Positions 20,581 to 29,631 are shown, counted from the first letter of the stretch. The stretch is 64,000 nt of DNA from Sulfuriferula plumbiphila (GCF_009938015.1 NZ_AP021884.1:1-64000), one strand, 5' to 3'. Notes: generated by a model not told the origin, from the letters alone. Translations and numbers: made by a program.

Positions 20581-21021
20581 ATGGGTCGATTTGGGATGCT
20601 GGCGTTGGCGTTTATTGCGCAGACTGCAATGGCTGCAGACGTGAAAGTGGAGAATGTCTGGATGCGTGCCACCGTACCAGGCCAACAGGTGGCGGGCGCT
20701 TACATGGACATTACCAGCCCGGTAAATGCCAGGCTGGTTGGCGTTCAGAGTGCGGCAGCCGGCAGCATGGAAATACACTTCATGCGGATCCATCATGGCG
20801 TGATGGAAATGCGTGAGGTCAAAGCATTGCCGCTGCCCAGGGGCAAGACAGTGAAACTCGCGCCAGGTGGTTTTCACCTGATGCTGTTTGATCTCAAACG
20901 GCCGTTCAAAACCGGCGAGACGGTGCCGATCAAGCTTACCATCGAAACAGCGGACAAAAAGCGTGAAACCATGGACGTCACCGCCCAGGTGCGCGACCTG
21001 AATGGCCAGATGATGCATTGA
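20581..21021 (+). CDS. Periplasmic copper chaperone PCu(A)C
   Basis: Periplasmic Cu(I) carrier used to load CuA of cytochrome oxidase or to supply cbb3 oxidase assembly. The ATG at 20581 follows AAGGAG at 20567-20572. A short signal peptide ends at TAMAA (about residue 20). The copper motif H-x-M...M...H-x-M is visible as EIHFMRIHHGVMEMREV and GGFHLMLF. The 146-residue length is normal. It is probably cotranscribed with the barrel protein and is convergent with mtgA (3-bp gap). RegBA next door controls oxidases in relatives, which fits a respiratory copper role. Confidence 0.92.
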   Translation: MGRFGMLALAFIAQTAMAADVKVENVWMRATVPGQQVAGAYMDITSPVNARLVGVQSAAAGSMEIHFMRIHHGVMEMREVKALPLPRGKTVKLAPGGFHLMLFDLKRPFKTGETVPIKLTIETADKKRETMDVTAQVRDLNGQMMH

Positions 21022-21024
21022 GGC

Positions 21025-21717
21025 TCAGCGCGGTACCGCCGCCGAACCCATGCGCGCCTGGATGATGGCTGCGCGGTGCAACAGGCCGCGTGCGTTGCGG
21101 TGGGTGTCGTAGTAGCGTGGATTGGGCACCATTGCGGCAAGTTTGGCGGCCTGTGCCGATGTCAGCGCTGCTGCCGAGCTGCGATAATAATAATGTGCCG
21201 CTGCCTGTGCACCGAATACGCCATTGCCCCATTCGATTACATTCATGTAGATCTCCAGAATGCGGCGTTTGTGCATCATTTTTTCCAGCATCACCGTGAT
21301 GATCGCTTCCTCGATCTTGCGCCACGGTGTGCGGTTGCCCGACAGAAACAAATTCTTGGCGAGTTGCTGGCTGATGGTGGATCCGCCTGCGACGATCCTG
21401 CCTTGTTTCAGGTTTTTTTCCGCGGCGAGCTGGATGCCCTCCCAGTCAAAGCCATCATGGCTGAGAAAACGCGCATCTTCTGCCGCGATGAGTGCACGCT
21501 TGAGGTTGCCGGAGATTCGTGCGTACGGTACCCATTTGTGGCGCAGTTCGGCGTCGGGGTTGTTCTGCTGCAGGATGTCCAGGCGTTCATCCATGAACGC
21601 GCTGTTGGCCGGGTTGTGATCCACCCACCACCATATATGGGCGAAAATCCACAGCTGATAGCACAGCCCCAGCGCCAGCAGCGCGAGCAGACCGCGCCGT
21701 ATCCATTTTCCCATCAT
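21025..21717 (-). CDS. mtgA: Monofunctional peptidoglycan glycosyltransferase
   Basis: Polymerises lipid II glycan strands (GT51). One N-terminal membrane anchor ([20 protein letters not shown], about residues 7-27) precedes the catalytic domain with [13 protein letters not shown], containing the catalytic Glu, then [17 protein letters not shown] and the [13 protein letters not shown] segment. From ATG 21717 the protein has 230 residues, a normal length. The frame is open further upstream but only across aroE; ATG 21717 overlaps the aroE stop (ATGA). No penicillin-binding transpeptidase domain follows. Confidence 0.96.
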   Translation of the reverse strand: MMGKWIRRGLLALLALGLCYQLWIFAHIWWWVDHNPANSAFMDERLDILQQNNPDAELRHKWVPYARISGNLKRALIAAEDARFLSHDGFDWEGIQLAAEKNLKQGRIVAGGSTISQQLAKNLFLSGNRTPWRKIEEAIITVMLEKMMHKRRILEIYMNVIEWGNGVFGAQAAAHYYYRSSAAALTSAQAAKLAAMVPNPRYYDTHRNARGLLHRAAIIQARMGSAAVPR

Positions 21718-22532
21718 GCGTGTTGGCGCAGCATCGCAATCACCGACGCGGTCGCCGGGCGCAGCTTGCGCCAAACATAAAACGCTTCTGCTGCCTGCTC
21801 GACCAGCATCCCCAGCCCATCCGCGCACCGCCCTGCGCCGTGACTGCGGGCATGCGCGAGAAATGGCGTTTCGCCTGTGCCGTACATCATGTCGTAGGCC
21901 AGGCTGTTCTGTGCGTAGAGATTGGCTGGCAACGGCACCTGCTCGCCCGTCAGGCTGGCCGAGGTGGCATTGATAACCAGGTCAAACTGCAACCCGGCCA
22001 GGGCCGCATAATCGCACGCCTCCACTACTCCGTAGGGGGAAAATTGATGTTGCAGCAGCACCGCTTTGCCCACACTGCGGTTGGCAATGACCAGTAGCGC
22101 CGGGTGCTCAGCCAGGAGCGGCAAGACTACGCCACGCGCCGCGCCACCCGCACCCATGATCAGTATGCGTTTGCGGGCAATGCCAAAACCGAGATTGCGC
22201 GTGATGTCGGCCACCAGTCCGGCGCCATCCGTGTTGTCGCCCTCAATACGCACGTCGGTAAATTTCAGGGTGTTGACTGCACCCGCGAGTCGCGCGCGTT
22301 CGGAGAGCCAGTCCGCCAACGCAAAGGCCTGTTCCTTGAATGGCACGGTCACGTTTACCCCGGCACCTCCCGCACGGCGGAATGCATTTACCGCGGCAGT
22401 GAACCCGTCCAGTGGCGCGAGTAGACGCTCATAGACCATATCCTGCCCTGTTTCACGGGCAAAAGCAGCGTGAATCTGCGGCGATTTTGAATGCCCGATC
22501 GGGTTGCCGATAACGGCATAAAGGTGGGACAT
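21714..22532 (-). CDS. aroE: Shikimate dehydrogenase
   Basis: NADPH-dependent reduction of 3-dehydroshikimate in aromatic amino-acid synthesis. The N-terminus [17 protein letters not shown] is the shikimate-binding signature; [10 protein letters not shown] carries the catalytic Lys, and [17 protein letters not shown] and VIANRS form the NADP site. The 272-residue length is typical of AroE. It overlaps mtgA by 4 bp; the aroE-mtgA pair is common in betaproteobacteria. Confidence 0.97.
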   Translation of the reverse strand: MSHLYAVIGNPIGHSKSPQIHAAFARETGQDMVYERLLAPLDGFTAAVNAFRRAGGAGVNVTVPFKEQAFALADWLSERARLAGAVNTLKFTDVRIEGDNTDGAGLVADITRNLGFGIARKRILIMGAGGAARGVVLPLLAEHPALLVIANRSVGKAVLLQHQFSPYGVVEACDYAALAGLQFDLVINATSASLTGEQVPLPANLYAQNSLAYDMMYGTGETPFLAHARSHGAGRCADGLGMLVEQAAEAFYVWRKLRPATASVIAMLRQHA

Positions 22533-22582
22533 GGCGGCTCACTGAATAAAAAACTGCGCCGATTTTAGCGGATAATGGCGGG

Positions 22583-23035
22583 CTAGCGATGCTTCCATGG
22601 CAAGTCGGCGGCTTTCCAGCCACAGCCCTGGCCCCGTCTGCCGTCCGCGCTTTTGTTGCCTTCGAAGCCCTCCAGCACATTGTAGACTTCGGTATAGCCC
22701 GCGTTGTGGGCAACCACGGCTGCCTGGTGCGAACGTCCGCCGCTGCGGCAGATGAACATGACCAGCGCCTCCACATCCACTTGCTGTTTGAGTTGCTGCA
22801 CGAAGTAGGGGTTAAGCACCCAGCCCGGATAGGCTTGCCACTCCAGCTGCACGGTACCGGGAATTTCGCCGACCAGATCCCATTCCGCGTGCGAGCGCAC
22901 GTCCACCAGGCGGGTACCGGGGGCATGGCACCAGATGAAATGTGCCTCGGTGGGGGTGAGCGCACCTGCATAGGGCAACCCGGCCAGCTTGCCGCGTTGT
23001 TGGGCGCGTTCGAGAATGGCGCTGATGGTGGGCAT
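22583..23035 (-). CDS. Rhodanese-like sulfurtransferase
   Basis: A 150-residue single-domain rhodanese. The catalytic loop is CRSGGRS with Cys96, and RLVDVRSHAEWDLVGEIPGT is the CH2A region. The length includes an N-terminal helix (ISAILERAQQRGKLAG) and a longer C-terminal tail (NKSADGRRGQGCGWKAADLP) than minimal rhodaneses; homologues with this tail are found in chemolithotrophs, though I cannot name a substrate. No signal peptide is evident, so it is cytoplasmic. It is upstream of and divergent from glnA. Persulfide transfer is the likely chemistry. Confidence 0.88.
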   Translation of the reverse strand: MPTISAILERAQQRGKLAGLPYAGALTPTEAHFIWCHAPGTRLVDVRSHAEWDLVGEIPGTVQLEWQAYPGWVLNPYFVQQLKQQVDVEALVMFICRSGGRSHQAAVVAHNAGYTEVYNVLEGFEGNKSADGRRGQGCGWKAADLPWKHR

Positions 23036-23124
23036 GGCCGCTTCCTTGCTGTGTGTTGTAAAATCCTGATTTCAGTATAGCCAGAATCGTGTTGAGGAGG
23101 CATATACGCGAGCAGATCCATATA

Positions 23125-23141
23125 GGCACCAATATGAGGCA
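23125..23141. promoter_or_regulatory. NtrC-like binding site upstream of glnA
   Basis: GGCACCAATATGAGGCA matches the NtrC consensus TGCACCAATATGGTGCA at 14 of 17 positions. It lies 266 bp upstream of the glnA start, a reasonable enhancer distance, and ntrBC are 2 kb downstream. A -24-like TGGCAC occurs at 23203-23208, but the matching -12 element is poor (TCGG instead of TTGC), so a sigma-54 promoter is only tentative. Confidence 0.55.
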
Positions 23142-23154
23142 TTTTTGTGCCAAT

Positions 23155-23183
23155 GCGCCCCAAAATAGGGCGCGTTTTTTGTT
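23155..23183 (+). terminator. Rho-independent terminator-like hairpin in the glnA upstream region
   Basis: The stem GCGCCC/GGGCGC with a 7-nt loop is followed by GTTTTTTGTTT. No annotated gene reads into it on the + strand; the nearest, the rhodanese gene, is on the other strand. It may end a short leader or small RNA starting within 23036-23150, or attenuate glnA. The rest of the 371-bp gap (23036-23406) holds the NtrC-like site and the weak TGGCAC described separately. Confidence 0.6.
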
Positions 23184-23406
23184 TCTGAGATGAAAGCGCT
23201 TGTGGCACAATTGTCGGTCTTGGGAGGCCGTTCACCCAGCTGTCTGTCCGGCACTTGGTAATATCAGCATACATAAGCCGCGCCTGCTGCAAAAACCAGG
23301 GTACGGGGTGCGCGTTTTTTTGCTGGCATGTTTTCTGCTGCAACAGTGCCCCAGCGGGAAAGTGCATCCATTTTTTATGCAAACGCAACTCAATGAGGAG
23401 ATTTAA

Positions 23407-24816
23407 ATGGCGGTAGCCGACGTAATGAAATTGGTCAAGGAAAACGATGTGAAGTTCGTTGACTTTCGTTTTACCGATACCCGTGGCAAAGAGCAGCATG
23501 TAACCGTGCCAGTGAAACAGCTCAACGAAGAAAAGTTCACCGACGGCCACGCCTTTGACGGTTCCTCCATCGCCGGCTGGAAAGGTATCCAGGCCTCCGA
23601 CATGATCCTGATGCCGGATCCAGACAGCGCCCGCATGGACCCGTTCATGGACGAATCAACACTGCTCCTGACCTGCGACGTGATTGAGCCGAGTGACATG
23701 AAAGGCTATGACCGTGACCCGCGTTCCATCGCCAAGCGCGGCGAGGCCTACCTCAAATCCACGGGTATTGGTGACGCTGCCTATTTTGGCCCTGAACCCG
23801 AATTCTTCGTTTTCGATTCGGTGACCTGGCATACCGACATGTCCGGCACGTCAGTCAGAATCAATTCCGAAGAGGCTGCCTGGAGCTCTGCCGAAAAGTA
23901 CGAAGGCGGCAACATGGGCCACCGCCCCGGCGTGAAGGGCGGCTACTTCCCGGTCCCCCCCGTGGACAGCCTGCAGGACATCCGTTCCGCCATGTGCCTG
24001 GCGCTCGAGGACATGGGCGTGCCGGTGGAAGTGCACCACCACGAAGTCGCCACTGCCGGCCAGTGCGAAATCGGCACGCTGTTCAGCACTCTGACCAAGC
24101 GCGCTGACTGGACCCAGACCCTTAAATACGTGGTGCAAAATGTCGCCCACGCCTATGGCAAAACCGCGACCTTCATGCCCAAGCCCATCGTGGGCGACAA
24201 CGGTTCAGGCATGCACGTGCACCAGTCCATCTGGAAAGATGGCAAAAACCTGTTCGCGGGCAATGGTTATGCCGGCCTCTCCGAGACCGCGCTGTATTAC
24301 ATCGGCGGCATCATCAAACACGCCAGGGCGCTGAATGCCATCACCAACCCCGGCACCAACTCCTACAAGCGCCTGGTGCCCGGTTTCGAAGCCCCGGTGA
24401 TGCTGGCCTACTCCGCCAAAAACCGTTCCGCCTCGATTCGCATTCCTTACGTGGCCAGCGATAAAGCGCGTCGCATCGAAGTGCGTTTCCCGGATCCGAC
24501 CGCGAACCCCTATCTTGCTTTCACGGCGATGATGATGGCCGGCCTGGATGGCATCCAGAACAAGATCCACCCCGGCGATGCGATGGACAAGAACCTGTAC
24601 GATCTGCCGCCGGAAGAAGAAGCCAAGATTCCGAAAGTGTGCCACTCGCTGGAAATGGCGCTGGAGCACCTGGACCAGGACCGCGAGTTCCTGACGCGTG
24701 GCGGCGTGTTCTCCAATGAGATGATTGATGCCTACATCGAGCTGAAAATGGAAGAGGTTACCCGCTTCCGCATGACCACCCACCCGGTGGAATTCGAAAT
24801 GTACTACTCTTTGTAA
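23407..24816 (+). CDS. glnA: Glutamine synthetase type I
   Basis: ATP-dependent synthesis of glutamine from glutamate and ammonium, the main ammonium-assimilation enzyme. The 469 residues show the beta-grasp N-terminus, [36 protein letters not shown] (ATP/glutamate site), NRSASIRIP, and the adenylylation loop NLYDLPPEE with its Tyr, indicating GlnE control. It starts at an ATG after GAGGAGATTTAA. An upstream NtrC-like site and downstream ntrBC point to nitrogen control. A strong terminator follows. Confidence 0.99.
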   Translation: MAVADVMKLVKENDVKFVDFRFTDTRGKEQHVTVPVKQLNEEKFTDGHAFDGSSIAGWKGIQASDMILMPDPDSARMDPFMDESTLLLTCDVIEPSDMKGYDRDPRSIAKRGEAYLKSTGIGDAAYFGPEPEFFVFDSVTWHTDMSGTSVRINSEEAAWSSAEKYEGGNMGHRPGVKGGYFPVPPVDSLQDIRSAMCLALEDMGVPVEVHHHEVATAGQCEIGTLFSTLTKRADWTQTLKYVVQNVAHAYGKTATFMPKPIVGDNGSGMHVHQSIWKDGKNLFAGNGYAGLSETALYYIGGIIKHARALNAITNPGTNSYKRLVPGFEAPVMLAYSAKNRSASIRIPYVASDKARRIEVRFPDPTANPYLAFTAMMMAGLDGIQNKIHPGDAMDKNLYDLPPEEEAKIPKVCHSLEMALEHLDQDREFLTRGGVFSNEMIDAYIELKMEEVTRFRMTTHPVEFEMYYSL

Positions 24817-24836
24817 TCAAGGGTATCGCAGCGCAG

Positions 24837-24867
24837 AAAGGGCGGGATTTTCCCGCCCTTTTTTTGT
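24837..24867 (+). terminator. Rho-independent terminator of glnA
   Basis: A GC-rich stem (GGGCGGGA / TCCCGCCC, extended by A-T pairs) with a short T-rich loop is followed directly by TTTTTTT. It lies 21 bp after the glnA stop, so ntrBC transcription from the glnA promoter would need read-through or a separate promoter. Confidence 0.92.
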
Positions 24868-24953
24868 GCATGGATTGTTCATGGCCCGCGTTTGCCATAA
24901 ACTCTCCGCTGTTCCGGCCGTTATAGCGTGTATTGTCTTTACCCATTCTGGAT

Positions 24954-25403
24954 ATGAAAGCAGCCCTGCTCATCATCGGCCTTATCGTCTGCCTACCCGT
25001 CCACGCAGAAATTTATAAATACGTGGATGAATCCGGACAAGTCACCTACACCAACCTGCCCAAGCGCGGCGCCAAGCGACTTAATCTGGGCCCAGTTGCA
25101 ACCCCCGCCGCACCTGCGCGCAAAAAAGAAGTAGGCGCGCCGGCCAATTTCCCGCGCGTGGATGGCAGTACCCAGCGCAAGCGCGATGATTTGCGGCGTA
25201 GCGTATTGCAGGACGAACTGCGCACTGAAGAGCGCAATCTGGCAGAAGCGACGGCGGCGCAAAAAGCGGGTGAAGTCCTGCGCAGCGGGGAACAGCCAGG
25301 CAGTGCAAGCTGGCGTGCGCGCAACGACAAACTGCGCGATATCGTCAAGCTTCACGAAGACAACATCCGTGCCCTGAAAAAAGAGTTGGCCAGCATTAAA
25401 TAA
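24954..25403 (+). CDS. DUF4124-domain periplasmic protein
   Basis: A 149-residue exported protein. I start it at ATG 24954, which gives a clean signal peptide MKAALLIIGLIVCLPVHA before EIYKYVDESGQVTYTNLPK, the DUF4124 signature. The C-terminal two thirds are charged and helical (LQDELRTEERNLAEATAAQ, then LVKLHED-type repeats), probably coiled coil. It sits between glnA and ntrB, as in many betaproteobacteria. The function is unknown. Confidence 0.85.
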   Translation: MKAALLIIGLIVCLPVHAEIYKYVDESGQVTYTNLPKRGAKRLNLGPVATPAAPARKKEVGAPANFPRVDGSTQRKRDDLRRSVLQDELRTEERNLAEATAAQKAGEVLRSGEQPGSASWRARNDKLRDIVKLHEDNIRALKKELASIK

Positions 25404-25484
25404 TTCCATTCTGTATTTCTGGCGCGGTACTTGCTAAACCTGCTGGATGCGTTCACTCAAATTACCAAAACCCAGCCCCTCACG

Positions 25485-26552
25485 ATGCAAGTTATAGACA
25501 GCCAGTTGATGGGTCTGGAACTCCTGGCCACCGCGGTGCTGGCGCTGGATGCGGCACGCGAGGTATGCTATCTGAACCCCGCCGCCGAAAATCTGCTGGG
25601 CCTTTCCGCCAGCCAGGCCGCAGGCATGCCGCTGGATGCGCTGTTCAACTCCCCGACCCAATTACACGCAGCGCTCGATTATGCGCTCTCGCACAATGCC
25701 AGTTTTACCGAGCACGAACTTGTCCTGGAAGTGAACGCCAACCGCCTGCAGGTGAGCTGCACGGTAACCCCGCTGGAAAGTGCACCGGTGGCATTCATGC
25801 TTGAGTTCCACCCCATGGATCAACAACTCAAAATCGCCCGCGACGAGCGCATGCTGTTGCAACAGCAGGCCAACCGCGAACTGATCCGCAACCTCGCGCA
25901 TGAGATCAAAAACCCGCTGGGCGGCATCCGTGGTGCGGCGCAGTTGCTGGAGCACGAGCTGCCCAAAGAAACGCGCGAATATACCCAGGTCATCATCCAG
26001 GAGTCCGACCGCCTGCAATCGTTGATGGATCGGCTGCTTACGCCACACCGCTTGCCGCAAATCAGTGCAGTAAACATTCTTGAAGTGCTGGAGCGGGTAC
26101 GTAGCGTGGTGCTGGCGGAAACCCCGCGCGGGCTCACTATCCGTCGCGACTATGACACCAGCATCCCTGACATTACCGGAGACCGTGAACAGCTTATCCA
26201 GGCCACCCTCAATATCGTGCGCAATGCAGTTCAGGCGCTGCACGGCGAGGGCGAAATCGTGCTGCGTACGCGGATTGCACGGCAGGTGACATTGACCATG
26301 AAGCGCCACCCGCTGGCGGTGCAAATCCAGATTATTGACAACGGTCCGGGCATCCCGGAATCGGTACGCGACCGGATTTTTTATCCGCTGGTGTCGGCAC
26401 GCGAAGGCGGCAGTGGTCTTGGCCTGACCCTGGCGCAGACGTTTGTGCACCAGCATCAGGGCACCATCGAGGCGGACAGCCGCCCCGGGCATACCTGCTT
26501 TACCCTGCTGTTGCCGCTGGGACAAAACGGCAGCAAGGCTAACGGACTATAA
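25485..26552 (+). CDS. ntrB: Nitrogen sensor kinase NtrB (GlnL)
   Basis: Controls phosphorylation of NtrC in response to the PII protein. It has an N-terminal PAS domain (LELLATAVLALDAAREVCYL, AAENLLGLS), an H-box RNLAHEIKNPLGGIRGAAQLL with the phospho-His, and an ATPase domain with NIVRNAVQAL, DNGPGIPESVRD and GSGLGLTLAQT. ATG 25485 gives 355 residues; the frame also allows a TTG 54 bp upstream (25431), and neither has a strong ribosome-binding site, so the start is uncertain. ntrC follows 3 bp after the stop. No membrane segment, as expected for cytosolic NtrB. Confidence 0.94.
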   Translation: MQVIDSQLMGLELLATAVLALDAAREVCYLNPAAENLLGLSASQAAGMPLDALFNSPTQLHAALDYALSHNASFTEHELVLEVNANRLQVSCTVTPLESAPVAFMLEFHPMDQQLKIARDERMLLQQQANRELIRNLAHEIKNPLGGIRGAAQLLEHELPKETREYTQVIIQESDRLQSLMDRLLTPHRLPQISAVNILEVLERVRSVVLAETPRGLTIRRDYDTSIPDITGDREQLIQATLNIVRNAVQALHGEGEIVLRTRIARQVTLTMKRHPLAVQIQIIDNGPGIPESVRDRIFYPLVSAREGGSGLGLTLAQTFVHQHQGTIEADSRPGHTCFTLLLPLGQNGSKANGL

Positions 26553-26555
26553 ATC

Positions 26556-27965
26556 ATGATGAAACCTGTCTGGATTATCGACGACGACCGCTCCATTCGC
26601 TGGGTGTTTGAAAAAGCCCTGAAGCGCGAGGGTATTCCGTTTATGAGCTTCTCCTCGGTGCAGGAGGTCGAAGCCGCACTGGAAAAGGACACCCCGCAGG
26701 TGGTGGTGAGCGACATCCGTATGCCGGGCGCTTCCGGCCTGGATTTGCTGCAACGGCTCAAAGGACGCTATCCGCGCCTTCCCGTCATCATCATGACCGC
26801 CTATTCGGACCTGGAATCTGCCGTCGCCGCGTTTCAGGGTGGTGCGTTCGAATACCTGCCCAAGCCATTCGATGTGGATCATGCCATCGAGCTGATCCGC
26901 CGCGCCATTGACGAGAGCCTGCGCGAAGACGAAGCTGCTGCGCCAAGCGAGGCGGTGCCGGAAATCCTCGGTCAGGCGCCCGCCATGCAAGAGGTATTCC
27001 GTGCCATTGGCCGGCTTTCGCAATCGCATACCACGGTGCTTATCACCGGCGAATCCGGCAGCGGCAAGGAGCTGGTCGCGTCGGCCCTGCACCGCCACAG
27101 CCCACGTGCAGCCAAGCCCTTCATTGCGCTGAATACGGCGGCTATCCCCAGGGATTTGCTGGAGTCCGAATTGTTCGGCCACGAGCGTGGTGCCTTTACC
27201 GGCGCACAGGCCCAGCGTCGTGGCCGGTTTGAGCAGGCCGACGGGGGCACCCTGTTCCTGGACGAAATCGGCGACATGCCGCCCGAGCTGCAAACCCGCC
27301 TGCTGCGGGTGCTGGCGGATGGGCAGTTTTATCGCGTGGGCGGCCACCAGCCGATCAAGGTGAATGTGCGGGTGATTGCCGCCACCCATCAGGACCTGGA
27401 AACACGGGTGAAAGAAGGCCTGTTCCGTGAAGACCTTTACCATCGTCTGAATGTGATTCGCTTACGTTTGCCTGCGTTACGTGAACGAGGCGAGGATATT
27501 CCCATTCTGACGCGGCATTTTTTGCAGAAGACGGCACGCGAACAGGGCGTGGAACCTAAAAAGCTCTCCGATGCGGCACTCAAATATCTTGGTCAGCTGG
27601 CGTGGAGCGGCAACGTGCGCCAACTGGAAAACGTCTGCCACTGGCTCACCGTGATGGCGCCCGGGCAAAATATTGATGTAGCCGATTTGCCGCCCGAGCT
27701 GCTGGGTGCAGGCAGCCTTGCGCCTACCGGCGGCAACTGGGCGCAGTCGCTGGCACGCGAGGCGGATGCCGCACTGGGCCGGGGCGAAGTGGGGATTATC
27801 GATGGACTCACCCAGGAATTTGAAAAAACGCTCATCACGGTTGCGCTCAAGCACACCGGTGGCCGGCGCATAGAGGCCGCCAATCTGTTGGGTCTGGGAC
27901 GCAACACCCTGACGCGAAAGATTCAGGAACTGGGCCTGGAAAGCAAAGACGCACCTGCAGAATAA
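26556..27965 (+). CDS. ntrC: Nitrogen regulator NtrC (GlnG), sigma-54 activator
   Basis: Enhancer-binding protein for nitrogen-starvation promoters. The 469 residues contain a receiver domain (IIDDDRS; phospho-Asp in VVSDIRMPGASG), a AAA+ domain with Walker A GESGSGKE, the sigma-54-contacting GAFTGA motif (ERGAFTGAQ) and Walker [13 protein letters not shown], and a Fis-type HTH (RIEAANLLGLGRNTLTRKI). It follows ntrB with a 3-bp gap. Likely targets in this window are glnA and possibly ntrBC itself. Confidence 0.97.
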   Translation: MMKPVWIIDDDRSIRWVFEKALKREGIPFMSFSSVQEVEAALEKDTPQVVVSDIRMPGASGLDLLQRLKGRYPRLPVIIMTAYSDLESAVAAFQGGAFEYLPKPFDVDHAIELIRRAIDESLREDEAAAPSEAVPEILGQAPAMQEVFRAIGRLSQSHTTVLITGESGSGKELVASALHRHSPRAAKPFIALNTAAIPRDLLESELFGHERGAFTGAQAQRRGRFEQADGGTLFLDEIGDMPPELQTRLLRVLADGQFYRVGGHQPIKVNVRVIAATHQDLETRVKEGLFREDLYHRLNVIRLRLPALRERGEDIPILTRHFLQKTAREQGVEPKKLSDAALKYLGQLAWSGNVRQLENVCHWLTVMAPGQNIDVADLPPELLGAGSLAPTGGNWAQSLAREADAALGRGEVGIIDGLTQEFEKTLITVALKHTGGRRIEAANLLGLGRNTLTRKIQELGLESKDAPAE

Positions 27966-28022
27966 GCAGCGGCAAAGCGCTGCATGCCAGATACCCCTGA
28001 AGCAGGGATTCATGCAGGTATT

Positions 28023-28700
28023 TCAGGAAATACGACCCAGCGCGTCGGGCTTGAGCACGACGACGGTTTCAGCGCTGACCTGGATCAAGCCGTCGTCACG
28101 CAGCTTGGACAGGATGCGCGACAGCGTCTCCGGCTGGATACCCAGCAGCGAGGCAATCGTCTGTTTGGTCGCCGGCAGGCGCACAATGCGGGTGCCGGCG
28201 GTTTTTTGCGCGGGCTGGGCAAGCAGGTATTGGGCAAAGCGTTGCACGCCGGTTTGCAGGGCGAGACGATCAATTTCCGTAACCAGGCCATGCACGCGCC
28301 GACTCATTGCAGCCAGCAGGGCCAGGCATAAATCCGTATTGCCGCGCAGCAGTCCCAGGAAAAAATCGGCGTCGAAGGCAATCAGTCGCGTTGGCTCCAG
28401 CGCGGCTGCATGGACCGGGTAGCGCCCGCCCATGAACATCACCGCCTCGGCGAACAGCTGCTCGCGCCCGATCAGTTCCATGACGTGTTCCTGCCCATCT
28501 TCCGCAAGCAGAAACAGCTTCATCGTCCCCGTCTTGACCAGATAAAACCGGTTGCCCGGATCATTTTTTGCGAACAGCGGTGCGCCGGCGTCCAGCTCGC
28601 GCCAGCACGCACGCTCCGCGATTTGTGCAAGCAGCGCCCGATCCAGATCGCGGAACAGGTAGGCGAGGCGGAAATCCTTGATGTCGGGTGGAGCTGGCAT
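28023..28700 (-). CDS. Crp/Fnr-family regulator (Dnr/NnrR-like)
   Basis: A 225-residue regulator with an N-terminal cyclic-nucleotide-like sensor fold (YLVKTGTMKLFLLAEDGQEH, LIGREQLFAEAV), a long dimerisation helix and a C-terminal HTH. The recognition helix QPETLSRILSKL holds the E-x-x-S-R pattern that reads TTGAT half-sites. There is no N-terminal cysteine cluster (only isolated Cys), so it is not an oxygen-sensing [4Fe-4S] Fnr. Dnr- or NnrR-type nitric-oxide or redox sensing is more likely. A perfect TTGAT-N4-ATCAA box lies 7 bp upstream of its start and before the divergent NnrS-like genes, so autoregulation and control of that operon are probable. Confidence 0.88.
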   Translation of the reverse strand: MPAPPDIKDFRLAYLFRDLDRALLAQIAERACWRELDAGAPLFAKNDPGNRFYLVKTGTMKLFLLAEDGQEHVMELIGREQLFAEAVMFMGGRYPVHAAALEPTRLIAFDADFFLGLLRGNTDLCLALLAAMSRRVHGLVTEIDRLALQTGVQRFAQYLLAQPAQKTAGTRIVRLPATKQTIASLLGIQPETLSRILSKLRDDGLIQVSAETVVVLKPDALGRIS

Positions 28701-28706
28701 GGGCGT

Positions 28707-28720
28707 TTGATCTAGATCAA
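28707..28720. promoter_or_regulatory. Perfect Fnr/Dnr-type operator
   Basis: TTGATCTAGATCAA is a perfect palindrome matching TTGAT-N4-ATCAA. It lies between the divergent Crp/Fnr gene (start 28700) and the operon starting at 28778, about 58 bp upstream of the latter, a class II-like activation position once a promoter is allowed for. Overlap with the regulator's own leader suggests autocontrol. Confidence 0.9.
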
Positions 28721-28777
28721 GGTGTTAACAAAACAAACCGGCTAGGCTGGTGCCTCAGGTGTCACTGGAGGCCCGCC

Positions 28778-29173
28778 ATGCACAAGCGCAATCGCTGGTT
28801 TGTTACCATTGCTCTCGTTTACGGCCTGCTAGGGGGACTGGTCGCGCTTGTCCACTTGAGCGCCCCAGGCCTGATTCCCGGTAACGTGGCGCGCATGCAC
28901 GGCCATATCATGCTGCTCGGCTTCATCCTGATGATGATCTATGGCGTGGCCTTGCACGTGCTGCCGCGCTTTTCCGGCAATGCGCTGCATTCCGAGCGCA
29001 TGGCGAACTGGCAGCTCTATCTCGCCAACGCCGGATTGCCGCTCATGATAGCCGGTTGGCTGACCCTGCTCAATTGGCTGGTGCTGTTGGGCGGCGCGAT
29101 CGCTTATTCCGCCATTGTACTGTTCGGCGTCAATATGCTGTTCACCGTCAAGCCCCATGGACCATGGAGATAA
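28778..29173 (+). CDS. Small heme-copper/NnrS-like membrane protein
   Basis: A 131-residue inner-membrane protein with four hydrophobic segments. ATG 28778 follows GGAGG at 28766-28770; the frame is open further upstream but would cross the operator. The core RMHGHIMLLGFILMMIYGVA followed by LHVLPRFSGN places several histidines at the membrane faces, like NnrS and the subunit-I fold of cbb3 or NO reductases, though it is far shorter than either. Its His pattern recurs in the C-terminal half of the thioredoxin fusion two genes downstream. First gene of the Fnr-box operon; a role in NO or low-oxygen response is inferred. Confidence 0.75.
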   Translation: MHKRNRWFVTIALVYGLLGGLVALVHLSAPGLIPGNVARMHGHIMLLGFILMMIYGVALHVLPRFSGNALHSERMANWQLYLANAGLPLMIAGWLTLLNWLVLLGGAIAYSAIVLFGVNMLFTVKPHGPWR

Positions 29174-29176
29174 ATC

Positions 29177-29623
29177 ATGTCCGAACACCGCGGCTGCGAA
29201 CTGCCGGAAGACCTCTACTACGATCTGGATTACGTCTGGGTGCGGCCGGAAGAAGACGGCACCTGCACCATCGGCCTCACCGACCCGGCGCAGACCATGT
29301 CGGGCAAGGTCCAGTATGTATGGATCAAGGACGCCGGCACCCATCGAGAATGGAAAAAACCGATGGCACGGCTGGAGTCGGGCAAGTGGGCGGGCGGCAT
29401 CCCGGCGCCCTTCCCCGGCGTGATCGTGGCGCGCAACGAGACGGTACTGGCCAACCCCAACCTGATCAATATCGATCCCTACCACGACGCCTGGCTGGTG
29501 CGCATGAAGCCGGACGACCCGGCCATGGCGCTGGCCCATCTCACCACCGGCAGCACCGCACAGGAAGCGCTCAAGGCATGGATAGAGCGCTATGGCGTGC
29601 AGTGCATGCGCTGCCAGGATTAG
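29177..29623 (+). CDS. GcvH-like (lipoyl-domain) protein
   Basis: A 148-residue protein of the glycine-cleavage H-protein fold. DLDYVWVRPEEDGTCTIGLT aligns with the H-protein start. The segment LESGKWAGGIPAPFPGVIVA aligns with the lipoyl hairpin ESVKAASDVYAPVSG, keeping Lys70 at the lipoylation position. GcvT, GcvP and the sHdr lipoate-binding system are not nearby, so classical glycine cleavage is unlikely. The C-terminus carries CMRCQD, an extra Cys pair absent from GcvH. It starts 3 bp after the NnrS-like gene and ends 8 bp before the thioredoxin fusion, within one operon. Lipoylation is predicted, not shown. Confidence 0.8.
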   Translation: MSEHRGCELPEDLYYDLDYVWVRPEEDGTCTIGLTDPAQTMSGKVQYVWIKDAGTHREWKKPMARLESGKWAGGIPAPFPGVIVARNETVLANPNLINIDPYHDAWLVRMKPDDPAMALAHLTTGSTAQEALKAWIERYGVQCMRCQD

Positions 29624-29631
29624 GAACAAAC

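Noticed and set aside
23203-23218. Sigma-54 promoter for glnA
   Set aside because: The -24 TGGCAC is good but the -12 position reads TCGG, lacking the essential GC, so I do not list it as a promoter.
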